From positions 248,001 to 312,000 of the forward strand of contig NZ_JACIEJ010000001.1 in the NCBI RefSeq assembly GCF_014196795.1: DNA of 64,000 nucleotides, read 5' to 3'. Under the pieces are notes generated by a model. That model worked only from the letters and a program-made list of their open reading frames with translations, was not told where the DNA came from and did not search any database. The position numbers were made by a program, and so were the translations under genes. Below, piece after piece: positions 16,736 through 25,252 of this stretch. Numbering within the stretch: the stretch's first letter is position 1; each line of letters begins with the position of its first letter. The stretch comes from Sagittula marina (lineage in GTDB: Bacteria > Pseudomonadota > Alphaproteobacteria > Rhodobacterales > Rhodobacteraceae).

Positions 16736-17512
16736 ATGGCAGTTGGACAACGGAACGGGTGGTTGGACAGGGCGGTCTTTCTCGCAGTGCTTCGACGGTG
16801 GTCTGCAATGGCGCGCCGCGCTGACAGTATGGACCTTGCGGCGCTTCGTGAGCACCGTACCCGCGCCCGCCGCCTGCGCACGCAGCTCGATAGATTGATT
16901 CACGTCGCAGAGAAGCGCTTGGCCTTGCCTGCGATCGGAAATCAGGCCTTTCCGCGCCCGGTGGATGCGGATTGGGCGTGGCGGCCTGAAGTGTGGTGTG
17001 GCCCGCTGCCGGTGCAGGGCATGTCGACGGTGCAATCCAATTCCACGTTGGGGGGCGAGGCCACAGTGTTTCATGACTGCGCCCATTCCGAACTGACCCT
17101 TCGCCAGATCCGCAACATGCGCGAGGCGGATCTCGCCGCCTATGGTTTGCGGTTGGACGTGTTTCGCTTTGACGGCTCCTATCTGTCGCTGGCCATCGAC
17201 CTGCCGGAGGAGGCGTCGAACGGTCTGAAGCGCAACCACCTGATCCGTATCGAAACCATCGTCGAGATGGAAAAACCGATTGAGATCTTCGCCCGTCTGA
17301 ACATCAAGCATGGGCCAAACACAGAACAGATCGTCCGTGAACTGCCGTTAAACGCGGAGGAAATTCACGTGGAGTTTGATCTTGCCTACACCAAGCTGAA
17401 CGAAAAGCGCGTCGAGAAGATGTGGCTGGATCTGATCTTTGAGGGGCCTGAAATGAACCAGGTGGTGCTGCGCGATCTGACCTTCAGCCGCCGCAAGCGC
17501 GCGCCTTTTTAA
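16736..17512 (+). CDS. Conserved roseobacter hypothetical protein (possibly DUF6478)
   Basis: A 258-residue soluble protein. Several in-frame starts exist; I chose ATG 16736 because GGGGAG precedes it. The N-terminus is basic and helical (HRTRARRLRTQLDRLIHVAE), and the C-terminal two thirds look beta-rich (WCGPLPVQGM, HDCAHSELTLRQIRN, DLTFSRRKRAPF). I recall such proteins in Rhodobacteraceae under DUF6478 but am not certain. The next gene follows after 28 bases, so the two probably form a unit. Confidence 0.65.
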   Translation: MAVGQRNGWLDRAVFLAVLRRWSAMARRADSMDLAALREHRTRARRLRTQLDRLIHVAEKRLALPAIGNQAFPRPVDADWAWRPEVWCGPLPVQGMSTVQSNSTLGGEATVFHDCAHSELTLRQIRNMREADLAAYGLRLDVFRFDGSYLSLAIDLPEEASNGLKRNHLIRIETIVEMEKPIEIFARLNIKHGPNTEQIVRELPLNAEEIHVEFDLAYTKLNEKRVEKMWLDLIFEGPEMNQVVLRDLTFSRRKRAPF

Positions 17513-17540
17513 TGGACGCCAGCAAAGGGAAACTGCACGG

Positions 17541-17930
17541 ATGAGCGAATTCACATTGACCAAGACCCGCTTTGTCGAAGGCGTCTGGGAAGGCTTGTTG
17601 ACCACGCAGAACGCCTCCGCCGTGCCGGATGTGCAGGTCTCGCTGCGCGATTTTCCGGTGGCCGGCGTGACGGTGACAGAGGTGGCGCCGGACGCCTCGA
17701 ACCCCGGTCGGCGCTGGTTGGTCAGCATCCCCGTCCCGGCAGAGGCAGTGGGCGACGGCGTGCAAACATTTCTGATCCTCGACGCGAGCGACGACACGGC
17801 GCTGGGCAGCTTTACACTCGTCGCCGGGGAGGCTTTGGGCGACGACATCCGCGCAGAGGTCGAACTGCTGCGCGCCGAGTTGGACATGCTCAAACGTGCT
17901 TTCCGCCGGCATTGTCTGGAAACGGCCTAA
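17541..17930 (+). CDS. Conserved hypothetical protein with C-terminal coiled coil
   Basis: A 129-residue protein without signal or membrane segment. The first 95 residues look beta-rich (VWEGLLTTQN, RRWLVSIPVPAEAV, FLILDASDDTALGSFTLVAG). The end is an amphipathic helix (IRAEVELLRAELDMLKRAFR) likely to form a coiled coil. Not recognised. It pairs with the upstream gene on the same strand. Confidence 0.65.
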   Translation: MSEFTLTKTRFVEGVWEGLLTTQNASAVPDVQVSLRDFPVAGVTVTEVAPDASNPGRRWLVSIPVPAEAVGDGVQTFLILDASDDTALGSFTLVAGEALGDDIRAEVELLRAELDMLKRAFRRHCLETA

Positions 17931-18289
17931 GACGGGCCAACGCCGACGATAACGGAATTTATCCCTTTGGATCGGTGTCTTGTCGAACATCTATAGACTT
18001 TAAGCCCGGTGCGGGCCCATGCACCCGGTTCACAGCCCTGAGCACGTGTGGCTGCGACATCCCGGGCAATCAAGGCCAATTTCATGAAGCGTCGCCCGGC
18101 CTATTTTGCGTCTCAACGAAGCTGGTTTGACTGCGGATAGAATGAGAGCCGTTCGCCGGCCTGGCGATTGACGAACGTTCACTGACGATTTCGGTGACCT
18201 GCAATTTGTGCGTCATTCAACAGGGCAGTGTGATTGACCTTTATCAGGGATCGGTTCACGGTGGCGCTCTAACGAAAGGGTCTTTTGTT
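17931..18289 (+). other. Intergenic gap upstream of the DMT transporter
   Basis: No reading frame with a ribosome site, RNA gene or clear terminator is seen. The last 60 bases presumably carry the promoter of the downstream transporter gene, but no good -35/-10 pair could be assigned. Confidence 0.4.
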
Positions 18290-19204
18290 ATGTCTCCGAT
18301 GCGCGGCATTGCGCTGAAATTGGCGTCCGTCTTTTTATTCACCATCATGGCTTCACTGATCAAGGCGGCCTCTGACTTTGTTCCCGCAGGCGAGGCGGTG
18401 TTCTTTCGCTCGGCGCTGGCGATGCCTGTAATCATCGCATGGTTGGCCATGCGCGGTGATCTGAAAACAGGGTTGAAAGCCAAGCGCCCCCTCATGCACG
18501 GCTGGCGCGGATTGATCGGCGTGTCGGCGATGGGCTGCAATTTTGCTGCGCTGGGCCTGTTGCCGTTGCCAGAGGTGACAGTGCTGGGCTACGCCGCGCC
18601 AATGCTGACGGTGCTGCTGGCGGCGGTGATGTTGGGGGAGCGGCTGCGGCTGTTTCGCATGACCGCCGTGCTGCTGGGGTTGGCAGGTGTGGCGGTGGTG
18701 ATGTGGCCCCGGTTGGCCTTCAATGACTTGAGCGATGCGGCATTCTGGGGCGTGGTGCTGATCCTGGTGTCCGCGGTTATGCGCGCACTGGCGCAAATCC
18801 AGATCCGGCGTATGGTCGCGGTGGAGGAAACATCGGCCATCGTCTTCTATTTCTCGCTCACGGCCACGATGTTTTCGCTGCTGACGCTGCCGTTTGGCTG
18901 GAGTTGGCCGGAACTGCCGGTGCTTGGAATGCTTGTGGCCTCCGGGCTGATCGGGGGCGTCGCTCAGATCTTTCTGACCTCCTCCTATCGCTTTGCGGGT
19001 GCGGCCGTTCTGGCCCCGTTCGAATATGCCTCGATCCTTTTTGCCATAATTTTTGGCTATATGTTCTTCGGCGAGGTGCCGACAGTAAACGTGCTGGCGG
19101 GCGCGGGGATCGTGATTGTCGCCGGGATCGGGATTATCCTGCGCGAACGGCAGTTGGGACTGAAACGCGGCAAAGCGCGTCCCAATATGACACCGCAGGG
19201 GTGA
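18290..19204 (+). CDS. DMT superfamily transporter (EamA family)
   Basis: A 304-residue protein with about ten hydrophobic segments arranged as two EamA repeats (first about 8-135, second about 150-285). The pattern includes FVPAGEAVFFRSALAMPVII in the first half and LAPFEYASILFAIIFGYMFF in the second, typical of drug/metabolite exporters. I chose ATG 18290, preceded by AAAGGG at nine bases. EamA proteins export amino acids, purines or other metabolites; the substrate here is unknown. Confidence 0.87.
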   Translation: MSPMRGIALKLASVFLFTIMASLIKAASDFVPAGEAVFFRSALAMPVIIAWLAMRGDLKTGLKAKRPLMHGWRGLIGVSAMGCNFAALGLLPLPEVTVLGYAAPMLTVLLAAVMLGERLRLFRMTAVLLGLAGVAVVMWPRLAFNDLSDAAFWGVVLILVSAVMRALAQIQIRRMVAVEETSAIVFYFSLTATMFSLLTLPFGWSWPELPVLGMLVASGLIGGVAQIFLTSSYRFAGAAVLAPFEYASILFAIIFGYMFFGEVPTVNVLAGAGIVIVAGIGIILRERQLGLKRGKARPNMTPQG

Positions 19205-19279
19205 GCGCCGATTTGCGAGGCCATGAAGGATCCGGCGGACCACCCGCCGGGTTGGAGCGCCGGTCGGCGAAGCACGTCT

Positions 19280-20578
19280 CTACAGATCGAAGGTTTCCGC
19301 AAACATATAAGCCGGCCGCAGCAATTGGCGGCGGTATGCCCCGAACGGAAAGCGTTTGGGTGGCTTGGACAGGAAGGCGGGCAAAGCCGGGTCTGCGTCG
19401 CCGATCATTTTCTGAGCCAGTCCATGCCCAAGGTAGCTGCCCATTGCGACGCCATTGCCGTGATAGCCGAGCGAAGCAAACAGCCCTTCGTGTTCTGGCA
19501 CAGCCCCGCAAAAGGGGTGACCGGACGCCATCAGGCACACAAGGCCTGACCATTCATGGGTGATTTCGACATCGCGCCAAGCTGGAAAGGCCGCGTTGAA
19601 ATCCCGCCGTATGTGCTGCGAAATGCGCATCTGTTCCGCCGGTCTTGCGGTCAGGCCACCACGCATTCCGAACAGGAACCGATTGTCGGGCAATTTGCGA
19701 AAGTAGTGCAGCAATTGGCGTGTGTCATAGGCCATCTGCTCGGAGGTCCAGTTGGCCTCCGCCAATTCCGCGTCAGTCAGGGGGCGCGTGACGATGACCG
19801 AGCTTTGCACTGGCAGGGTTCGCGCGCGCAGCCATGCGGGCAGGTCCTCGGACGAATAGCCATTGGTGGCGAGGATGACCTGTCGGGCGCGGATGGTGCC
19901 CTTGGGCGTCTGCAAATGCCAAAGTCCGTCTCGGTAAAGTTTGGTGACCGGGCTGTACGCGTGGAGGGTCGCGCCCGCGTCGAGGGCCGCTTGCGCCAAC
20001 GCGCTATGATATTTGCGCGGGTTCAGGGCAAAGCCGGTCGGAATGTGCAGCCCACCATGCCACGTTGTGCTCAAACCTTCGGTCCTCAGGTCCTCGGGCG
20101 ACAGCAGACGCGCACCGGAATGATCCTCGGCTTCGGCCCTCAGCGATTTGAAGGCGCGGGGGGTATGGGCCAGCACGGTCTCTCCGTGGGAATGCCGATC
20201 GACCTTGGCCCCGGTGTGCGACAGGAAGGCATCTACGTGGTCGATGGCCGCCTGTTGTGTCGCCTGCCAGGACGCGGCTTGTCCTGCGCCATGGCGGCGG
20301 GCGAGGGTTGAGTCGCCAACCAGCGCGCCACCGATGCAGCAGAAGCCTCCGTTGCGGCCAGATGCGCCCCATCCGGGGTGCTCCGCATCCAGCACGCGCA
20401 CGTCCCGTCCCGCGCGCGCAAGCGTGATCGCCGCATTTAGCCCTGTGAAGCCTGCGCCGATGATCGCCACATCGCAGTTGGCGTCCTCTGCCACCGGCCA
20501 CTCCAGCGGTGGAGTGGTGTCTTTCCAGAATGCCCCGGCATCCGCCGCGTAGGCCTGCGCCTCATACAGTCGTTTCAC
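19280..20578 (-). CDS. FAD-dependent oxidoreductase, gamma-glutamylputrescine oxidase-like
   Basis: A 432-residue DAO-family flavoenzyme read from GTG at 20578, which overlaps the permease stop (GTGA). The Rossmann motif is VAIIGAGFTGLNAA at about 37-50, and the PuuB/OrdL-like signature WGASGRNGGFC follows. The C-terminal half has RFLFGMRGGL and GYHGNGVAMG. PuuB-like enzymes oxidise gamma-glutamylated putrescine. The location as last gene of a polyamine transporter operon supports amine oxidation, although no gamma-glutamylputrescine ligase is in the window. Other amine or amino acid substrates remain possible. Confidence 0.85.
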   Translation of the reverse strand: MKRLYEAQAYAADAGAFWKDTTPPLEWPVAEDANCDVAIIGAGFTGLNAAITLARAGRDVRVLDAEHPGWGASGRNGGFCCIGGALVGDSTLARRHGAGQAASWQATQQAAIDHVDAFLSHTGAKVDRHSHGETVLAHTPRAFKSLRAEAEDHSGARLLSPEDLRTEGLSTTWHGGLHIPTGFALNPRKYHSALAQAALDAGATLHAYSPVTKLYRDGLWHLQTPKGTIRARQVILATNGYSSEDLPAWLRARTLPVQSSVIVTRPLTDAELAEANWTSEQMAYDTRQLLHYFRKLPDNRFLFGMRGGLTARPAEQMRISQHIRRDFNAAFPAWRDVEITHEWSGLVCLMASGHPFCGAVPEHEGLFASLGYHGNGVAMGSYLGHGLAQKMIGDADPALPAFLSKPPKRFPFGAYRRQLLRPAYMFAETFDL

Positions 20579-21393
20579 GCGCTGGCAGCTCCGGCACGTT
20601 CTTCCTCGGCGCGGCGCACGGCATTGCGTTTGGTCACCAGGGAGGCGGTGATCACACCGATTGTCACCACAACGATCATAAGCGTCGACAGCGCGTTGAT
20701 CTGCGGGCTGACGCCCAGGCGCACCGCCGAGAAGATCTTGATCGGCAGGGTTGTCGCCCCCGGACCCGTGGTGAAGGATGCTATCACCAGATCGTCCAGC
20801 GACAGGGTGAAGGCCAGCAGCCATCCAGAAATCACCGCCGGCAGGATGATCGGCAGGGTCACCAAACGGAACGCCTGAAAGGGTGTGGCCCCCAGATCCC
20901 GGGCCGCTTCCTCCAGTGCGGTGTCGAAGGTGGCCAGCCGCGACGACACCACGACAGAGACATAGCACATCGCGAATGTCGTATGCGCCAGCACCACCGT
21001 CATGATGCCCCGGTCGATGTTCAGGCCGATGAACAGCAACAGGAGCGACAGGCCGGTGATGACCTCTGGCATGACGAGCGGCGCGTAAATCATACCGGAA
21101 AACAGCGTGCGACCCGGAAACCGTCCGGCGTTGATGATCACATGCGCGGCCATCGTGCCCAGCACCGTCGCGATGGTCGAGGACAGGAACGCCACCTGCA
21201 CAGTCACCCAGGCGGCATCAAGGAATTCCTGATCCTGCAAGAGTGTACCATACCATTTGGTCGAGAACCCCGCCCAGACGGTCACCAGACGGCTTTCGTT
21301 GAAGGAGTAGACGATCAGAATGATCATCGGCAGGTAAAGGAACGCAAAACCGAGTGTCAGCGCCGTGACGTTGAACCATGACAGACGTTTCAT
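20575..21393 (-). CDS. potI: Polyamine ABC transporter permease (PotI type)
   Basis: A 272-residue permease with six membrane segments, starting at ATG 21393 after GGGAGG. The EAA loop is EEAARDLGATPFQAFRLVTL, and the C-terminus carries LDDLVIASFTTGPGATTLP, typical of PotC/PotI. It works with the potH-type permease, the ATPase and the periplasmic binding protein to import putrescine or spermidine. Its stop overlaps the oxidase start. Confidence 0.92.
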   Translation of the reverse strand: MKRLSWFNVTALTLGFAFLYLPMIILIVYSFNESRLVTVWAGFSTKWYGTLLQDQEFLDAAWVTVQVAFLSSTIATVLGTMAAHVIINAGRFPGRTLFSGMIYAPLVMPEVITGLSLLLLFIGLNIDRGIMTVVLAHTTFAMCYVSVVVSSRLATFDTALEEAARDLGATPFQAFRLVTLPIILPAVISGWLLAFTLSLDDLVIASFTTGPGATTLPIKIFSAVRLGVSPQINALSTLMIVVVTIGVITASLVTKRNAVRRAEEERAGAASA

Positions 21394-21454
21394 GCGCGGC
21401 CTCCCTCGAGTGTGGACGCGTGGCACATCGGGGTCGGGGCAATCTTGACGCGGA

Positions 21455-22564
21455 TCATTGGCCAGCCTCGCGGGATTTTTCCTCGGACCGCTGGAACAGC
21501 ACGATGGGAATGATGAGGATCAGCAGCAGGATCACCGCCACTGCAGAGGCTACCGGCCAGTCGCGATTGTTGAAGAACTCCTCCCATAGCACCTTGCCGA
21601 TCATCAGCGTGCCAGAGCCGCCGAGTAGCGAGGGAATGACGAATTCGCCAATTGTAGGGATGAAGACAAGGAAACAGCCCGCGATGATGCCGCCTTTGGA
21701 CAAGGGGAACGTCACTAGCCAGAAGGCCTGAAAGCGGGAACAACCGAGGTCTTCGGCGGCTTCCAGAAGACTCTCGTCCAGCTTTTCCAAAGACGCGTAG
21801 ATCGGCAGGATCATGAAGGGCAGGTAGGTGTAGACGATGCCGATGTAGACGGCGAGCTTGGTGTTCAGGATCTGAAGCGGTTCACCGATCAGCCCGGTCC
21901 ATAGCAAAAATTGGTTCAGAACACCGTCGTTGCTCAAGATCCCCATCAACGAATAAACGCGGATCAGAAAGGAGGTCCAGAAGGGCAAGATCACCAGCAT
22001 CAGCAGTGTGGCGTGCCATTCCTGCGGTGCGCGCGCCATGCCATAGGCCACCGGATAGGCGATCAGCAGCGTGCAGGCCGTCGCCACAAACGCGATTTGC
22101 AACGAGCTGAGGTAGGCTTTCCAATACAGGTCATCGGAGGTGAGAAAGGTGTAATTCTCGAAATCCAGATCCGACAGGAACGCGGTCAGATTGCTCCAGC
22201 CCTCGGACAGATCAAGTTGCGGCATGTAGGGCGGGCGGGCCAGCGCCACGTCCGATAGCGAAATCTTCAACACGATCAGAAAGGGCACAAGGAACAGCGC
22301 CAGCAGCCAGACATAGGGCAGGCCGATCACCGTCGCGCCGAGAAACCCGGTGCGCCGGTCCTGATCCATCTTGCTCATGGCCGACAGAGTGCCAGCCGCC
22401 AGCGCGATGAAGATGGCCAGCGTCAGGGGAAACCCGGTCGCAGAGGTCGCGTCCCAGCCGTCAGAGGCGAACAATATTGCCAGCCGCGCTGCAAAGGCCG
22501 CCAGCGCCAGCAACATGAAACCCAGCGCAAAGTTCATGGCACGAATGGAGGGGGTGTCGCTCAC
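21455..22564 (-). CDS. potH: Polyamine ABC transporter permease (PotH type)
   Basis: A 369-residue permease, somewhat longer than E. coli PotH (about 317). The extra part is an N-terminal pair of hydrophobic segments (about 10-65) before the usual start of the family (TVIGLPYVWLLALFLVPFLI). The EAA loop reads LLEAAEDLGCSRFQAFWLVT and is followed by GEFVIPSLLGG. Translation starts at GTG, overlapping the ATPase stop by four bases (GTGA). Confidence 0.92.
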   Translation of the reverse strand: MSDTPSIRAMNFALGFMLLALAAFAARLAILFASDGWDATSATGFPLTLAIFIALAAGTLSAMSKMDQDRRTGFLGATVIGLPYVWLLALFLVPFLIVLKISLSDVALARPPYMPQLDLSEGWSNLTAFLSDLDFENYTFLTSDDLYWKAYLSSLQIAFVATACTLLIAYPVAYGMARAPQEWHATLLMLVILPFWTSFLIRVYSLMGILSNDGVLNQFLLWTGLIGEPLQILNTKLAVYIGIVYTYLPFMILPIYASLEKLDESLLEAAEDLGCSRFQAFWLVTFPLSKGGIIAGCFLVFIPTIGEFVIPSLLGGSGTLMIGKVLWEEFFNNRDWPVASAVAVILLLILIIPIVLFQRSEEKSREAGQ

Positions 22565-23979
22565 GCCTCGTCCTCCAGCACCACGCCTGCGGTGGCGGTA
22601 AAGGACAGCCAGACCTTATCCTCCCATGTGATGCCCCGATTTGCGATCCGGCGGGTGTTGGAGGCCTGCGCCTTGACCATCGTGCCGTCGGCGAGTTTCA
22701 CATGATAGGTGGACATGTTGCCAAGATAGGCGATGTCGATCACCTCACCTTGCAGGATGTTGACTGCATTGGGCTGGTTGGTGGGCCGTTCCTTCCAGAT
22801 AGAGACCTTCTCCGGGCGCAGCGAGAGCACGACCTTGTGCCCGGACAGTGTTTCCGGCCCGTTTGCAGCGATCAAAGGCGGCTGCCCCTCGGCCCAAGCG
22901 ATGTCCAGCCCGCCCTGCGGTACCTCGGAGGCGGGCGGCGTCGGCGCGGGGGCACGGGCCGCTTCGGCCTTCGCTTTTTCGATCGGATCGGGCATGGGCA
23001 GGGCTTTTGGTTCGTCGATCCATTTGCCGAATACCGGGGCAAAGAGCTTGTCATGCAGTTTCATCCCCAACGCATTGGGCTGAGGTGTGCGCGCGTCTCT
23101 GGTGGCTTGGTCGTTCAACGCTTTTTCGGCCTCGGGGGAGGTGGGTTCCGGGAGAGGTTGAGCCACCGGGTCGATGGCAGGCGGAGGCGTGGTGTCACGG
23201 GCCTGCGCCATGCCACGGAACAGGTTCACATCGCCGATGAAACCGGCCACGTAGACCGAATTGGGCGCCTCGTAGATGCGGTCCGGCGTATCGACCTGCA
23301 CGATCTGGCCGTGATTCATGACCGCCACACGGGACGCGACAGTCATCGCTTCCTCCTGGTCGTGGGTCACGATGATGAATGTGGTCCCGGTCTTCTCCTG
23401 GATGTCCATCAGCTCGAACTGGGTTTCTTCGCGCAGCTTCTTGTCCAGAGCGCCAAGCGGTTCGTCGAGCAAAAGCAACTTCGGGGCACGGGCAAGAGAC
23501 CGCGCCAAAGCCACACGCTGCCGCTGACCGCCTGAAATCTGGTGCGGCTTGCGTTTGGCGAATTGTTCCAGCCGGGTGAGGCGCAGCATTTCCTGCACGC
23601 GGGCCTCTATCTTATCCTTGGGCTGCTTGGCGCGTTTCAGGCCAAAGGCGATGTTGTCCCAGACCGTCAGGTGCGGGAACAGCGCGTAGCTTTGGAACAT
23701 CATGTTCACGCTGCGCTGGTTCGCCGGGATTTGCGACAGGTCCTGCCCGCCGAGCAGGATCTGCCCTTCGGTGGGTTTTTCGAACCCGGCCAGCATCCGC
23801 ATCAAAGTTGTCTTGCCACAGCCGGACGGGCCAAGCAGCGCGAAAAATTCCTTGGCGTAAATGTCCTGTGTCAGGTCGTCGATGGCGGTGAAGTCGCCAA
23901 AGCGTTTGGTCACGCCCTTGAACTGGATCAGGGGCTTTTCGGTCGGGTCGGCCCACGGGGCGAATACATTCTGGCTCAT
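22561..23979 (-). CDS. potG: Polyamine ABC transporter ATPase with long internal linker
   Basis: A 472-residue ATPase, about 95 residues longer than PotA/PotG. Walker A is GPSGCGKT at 50-57, the signature is ISGGQRQRVALARS near 148-161, Walker B is LLLLDEP near 168-174 and the H-loop is IVTHDQEEA. Between the first C-terminal segment (VYVAGFIGDVNLF, ends about 254) and the rest of the TOBE region (VVLSLRPEKVSIW, from about 383) lies a Pro/Ala-rich insertion of about 100-125 residues, which is unusual. ATG 23979 is preceded by GAGG. Confidence 0.92.
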   Translation of the reverse strand: MSQNVFAPWADPTEKPLIQFKGVTKRFGDFTAIDDLTQDIYAKEFFALLGPSGCGKTTLMRMLAGFEKPTEGQILLGGQDLSQIPANQRSVNMMFQSYALFPHLTVWDNIAFGLKRAKQPKDKIEARVQEMLRLTRLEQFAKRKPHQISGGQRQRVALARSLARAPKLLLLDEPLGALDKKLREETQFELMDIQEKTGTTFIIVTHDQEEAMTVASRVAVMNHGQIVQVDTPDRIYEAPNSVYVAGFIGDVNLFRGMAQARDTTPPPAIDPVAQPLPEPTSPEAEKALNDQATRDARTPQPNALGMKLHDKLFAPVFGKWIDEPKALPMPDPIEKAKAEAARAPAPTPPASEVPQGGLDIAWAEGQPPLIAANGPETLSGHKVVLSLRPEKVSIWKERPTNQPNAVNILQGEVIDIAYLGNMSTYHVKLADGTMVKAQASNTRRIANRGITWEDKVWLSFTATAGVVLEDEA

Positions 23980-24495
23980 AGCGCCATCCTCAACACGGGG
24001 TTAAAAAAAGGCAATATGTCGATTGATGAGCACGTTGGGTTTTTTCGCGGATGCGACTGGCGGTGCGTGATCTCTGGGCGCTCTTTGGACAGCTTGGTGA
24101 TCTTTGAAAGTAAGTCGTTGACTGCCGGCAAGCAAAGAAGCGTGAGGGGTATGTGTTTCCCCGTAGATGAATTTTGCGTCGCATTCTGCGGTGTTAGAGA
24201 CGTCATAAGACCCAAGGGACACAGGCGACCATCCCATCCATCGAAGGCAACGAGGGTCAAGAGGCCGACCCAAGGCTGATGGACTTCGACACTGAATATT
24301 AGGTCGAGCAAGACAACCTTCGGCACATGATAACCACAACCACGGTGAGCTCGACGCGTCTGTGCCGCAGCTAGTCTTCTGGTGCCTATTCGAGGGGCTT
24401 GTTTGCACCGCGCTGCTGCTCGGCGGAGGATTGAAAGCCCTGCTAGGCACTCCGGTCGGAACGCCACAAGCTTTGATTCTGATATATGACCAACG
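23980..24495. other. Gene-poor stretch upstream of potG
   Basis: About 516 bases with no supported gene. Reading frames on both strands have no ribosome site and look like random translation. The base composition is visibly less GC-rich than the neighbours, and stretches such as the one near 24190-24290 give no recognisable protein or RNA. It presumably includes the potG promoter. Decayed mobile DNA is possible but not shown. Confidence 0.4.
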
Positions 24496-24525
24496 AAAAG
24501 GCCCCGCCGATTGGCGGGGCCTTTT
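24496..24525. terminator. Strong bidirectional terminator
   Basis: A perfect thirteen-base stem (AAAAGGCCCCGCC at 24496-24508, complement at 24513-24525) with a GATT loop, A-run on one side and T-run on the other. It would end minus-strand transcripts from the two small genes upstream (24592-25046) and also plus-strand read-through. Confidence 0.8.
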
Positions 24526-24591
24526 GGGTCCATTTGATAGCGCCGCATCTATCGTGCCGTGGCAGCGGTCGGACAGGTGCGACGCTGCGGT

Positions 24592-24777
24592 TCAGGTGTG
24601 CTCAGCACGCGCGTAACAGGATTTGTGCATTGAACCATTCACAGAGCCAAGCTCTTGGTCCGCCAGTGATCTGGCGGCAGCGATCTGCTTTCGTGTCGGC
24701 CCCGTGCCCGAAGTTGCTTGGGCGTGGCTGGCCATATCTGTCAGCAGGCACATGACTTTGTCGTAGGTGGTGTTCAC
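24592..24777 (-). CDS. Small hypothetical protein, 61 residues
   Basis: GTG at 24777 with GGGAG seven bases upstream opens 61 codons. The product (starting MNTTYDKVMCLLTDMASHAQ) is mildly helical with RKQIAAARSLADQELGS in the middle and no signal peptide. It is not recognised. It lies between potF and potG, in the same direction, ahead of a strong terminator. Support is the ribosome site and the natural-looking composition only. Confidence 0.45.
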   Translation of the reverse strand: MNTTYDKVMCLLTDMASHAQATSGTGPTRKQIAAARSLADQELGSVNGSMHKSCYARAEHT

Positions 24778-24860
24778 GGCGAGTCTCCCAAGGCAGCTTC
24801 GGTTTCACGGGAGTTAGCCTAAATTTGGTTAACAGGTCGTGAACACACCTGTCGTATCGG

Positions 24861-25046
24861 TCAGCCTGTCGCGCAGAAATACGAGGGTTGTTCCGTTGGA
24901 AAGCCATGCCGGGACGAAGACATTCGATATTGGTCCGCCAAAAGCCGCAGCGCCCGTGCCGTGGCGCTGAACCCCAATGTCTCGCATTCCATGGCGGCCT
25001 CAGACGCGCGTTGCGCCAGGTCCATGTCTCTCAACTGTTCAGTCAT
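24861..25046 (-). CDS. Small hypothetical protein, 61 residues
   Basis: ATG at 25046 (GAGG six bases upstream) opens 61 codons inside a longer open frame. The product is predicted helical (MTEQLRDMDLAQRASEAAME, then ATARALRLLADQYRM) with a Cys near the end. No family is recognised. It lies between the potF terminator and the small gene at 24592, in the same direction. Confidence 0.45.
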   Translation of the reverse strand: MTEQLRDMDLAQRASEAAMECETLGFSATARALRLLADQYRMSSSRHGFPTEQPSYFCATG

Positions 25047-25199
25047 CTCCGCCTCATCTTTTGTTAATTTTATAAGATGGTTTTGAATCATATGGGTTAA
25101 GTTTGATTTAACGCTCACGGCGACAACGGCACAATAATCTGTGTGCTGGCAGAAAGTTGCCGCTAGATGATGCCCGCCAAAAGGTGATGCCGAAAATGA

Positions 25200-25226
25200 A
25201 AGGGCACGCCAAAATGGCGCGCCCTT
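25200..25226 (-). terminator. Terminator after potF
   Basis: An eleven-base stem (AAGGGCACGCC at 25200-25210 against GGCGCGCCCTT at 25216-25226, one wobble pair) with loop AAAAT. On the minus strand it is followed by TCATTTT. It separates potF from the downstream genes. Confidence 0.7.
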
Positions 25227-25252
25227 GGTGTTCTGTTGAGACGCCTTAAAAT

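Noticed and set aside
24001-24450. 149-codon minus-strand frame upstream of potG
   Set aside because: No ribosome site, low-complexity Ser/Arg/Pro sequence, no recognisable domain.
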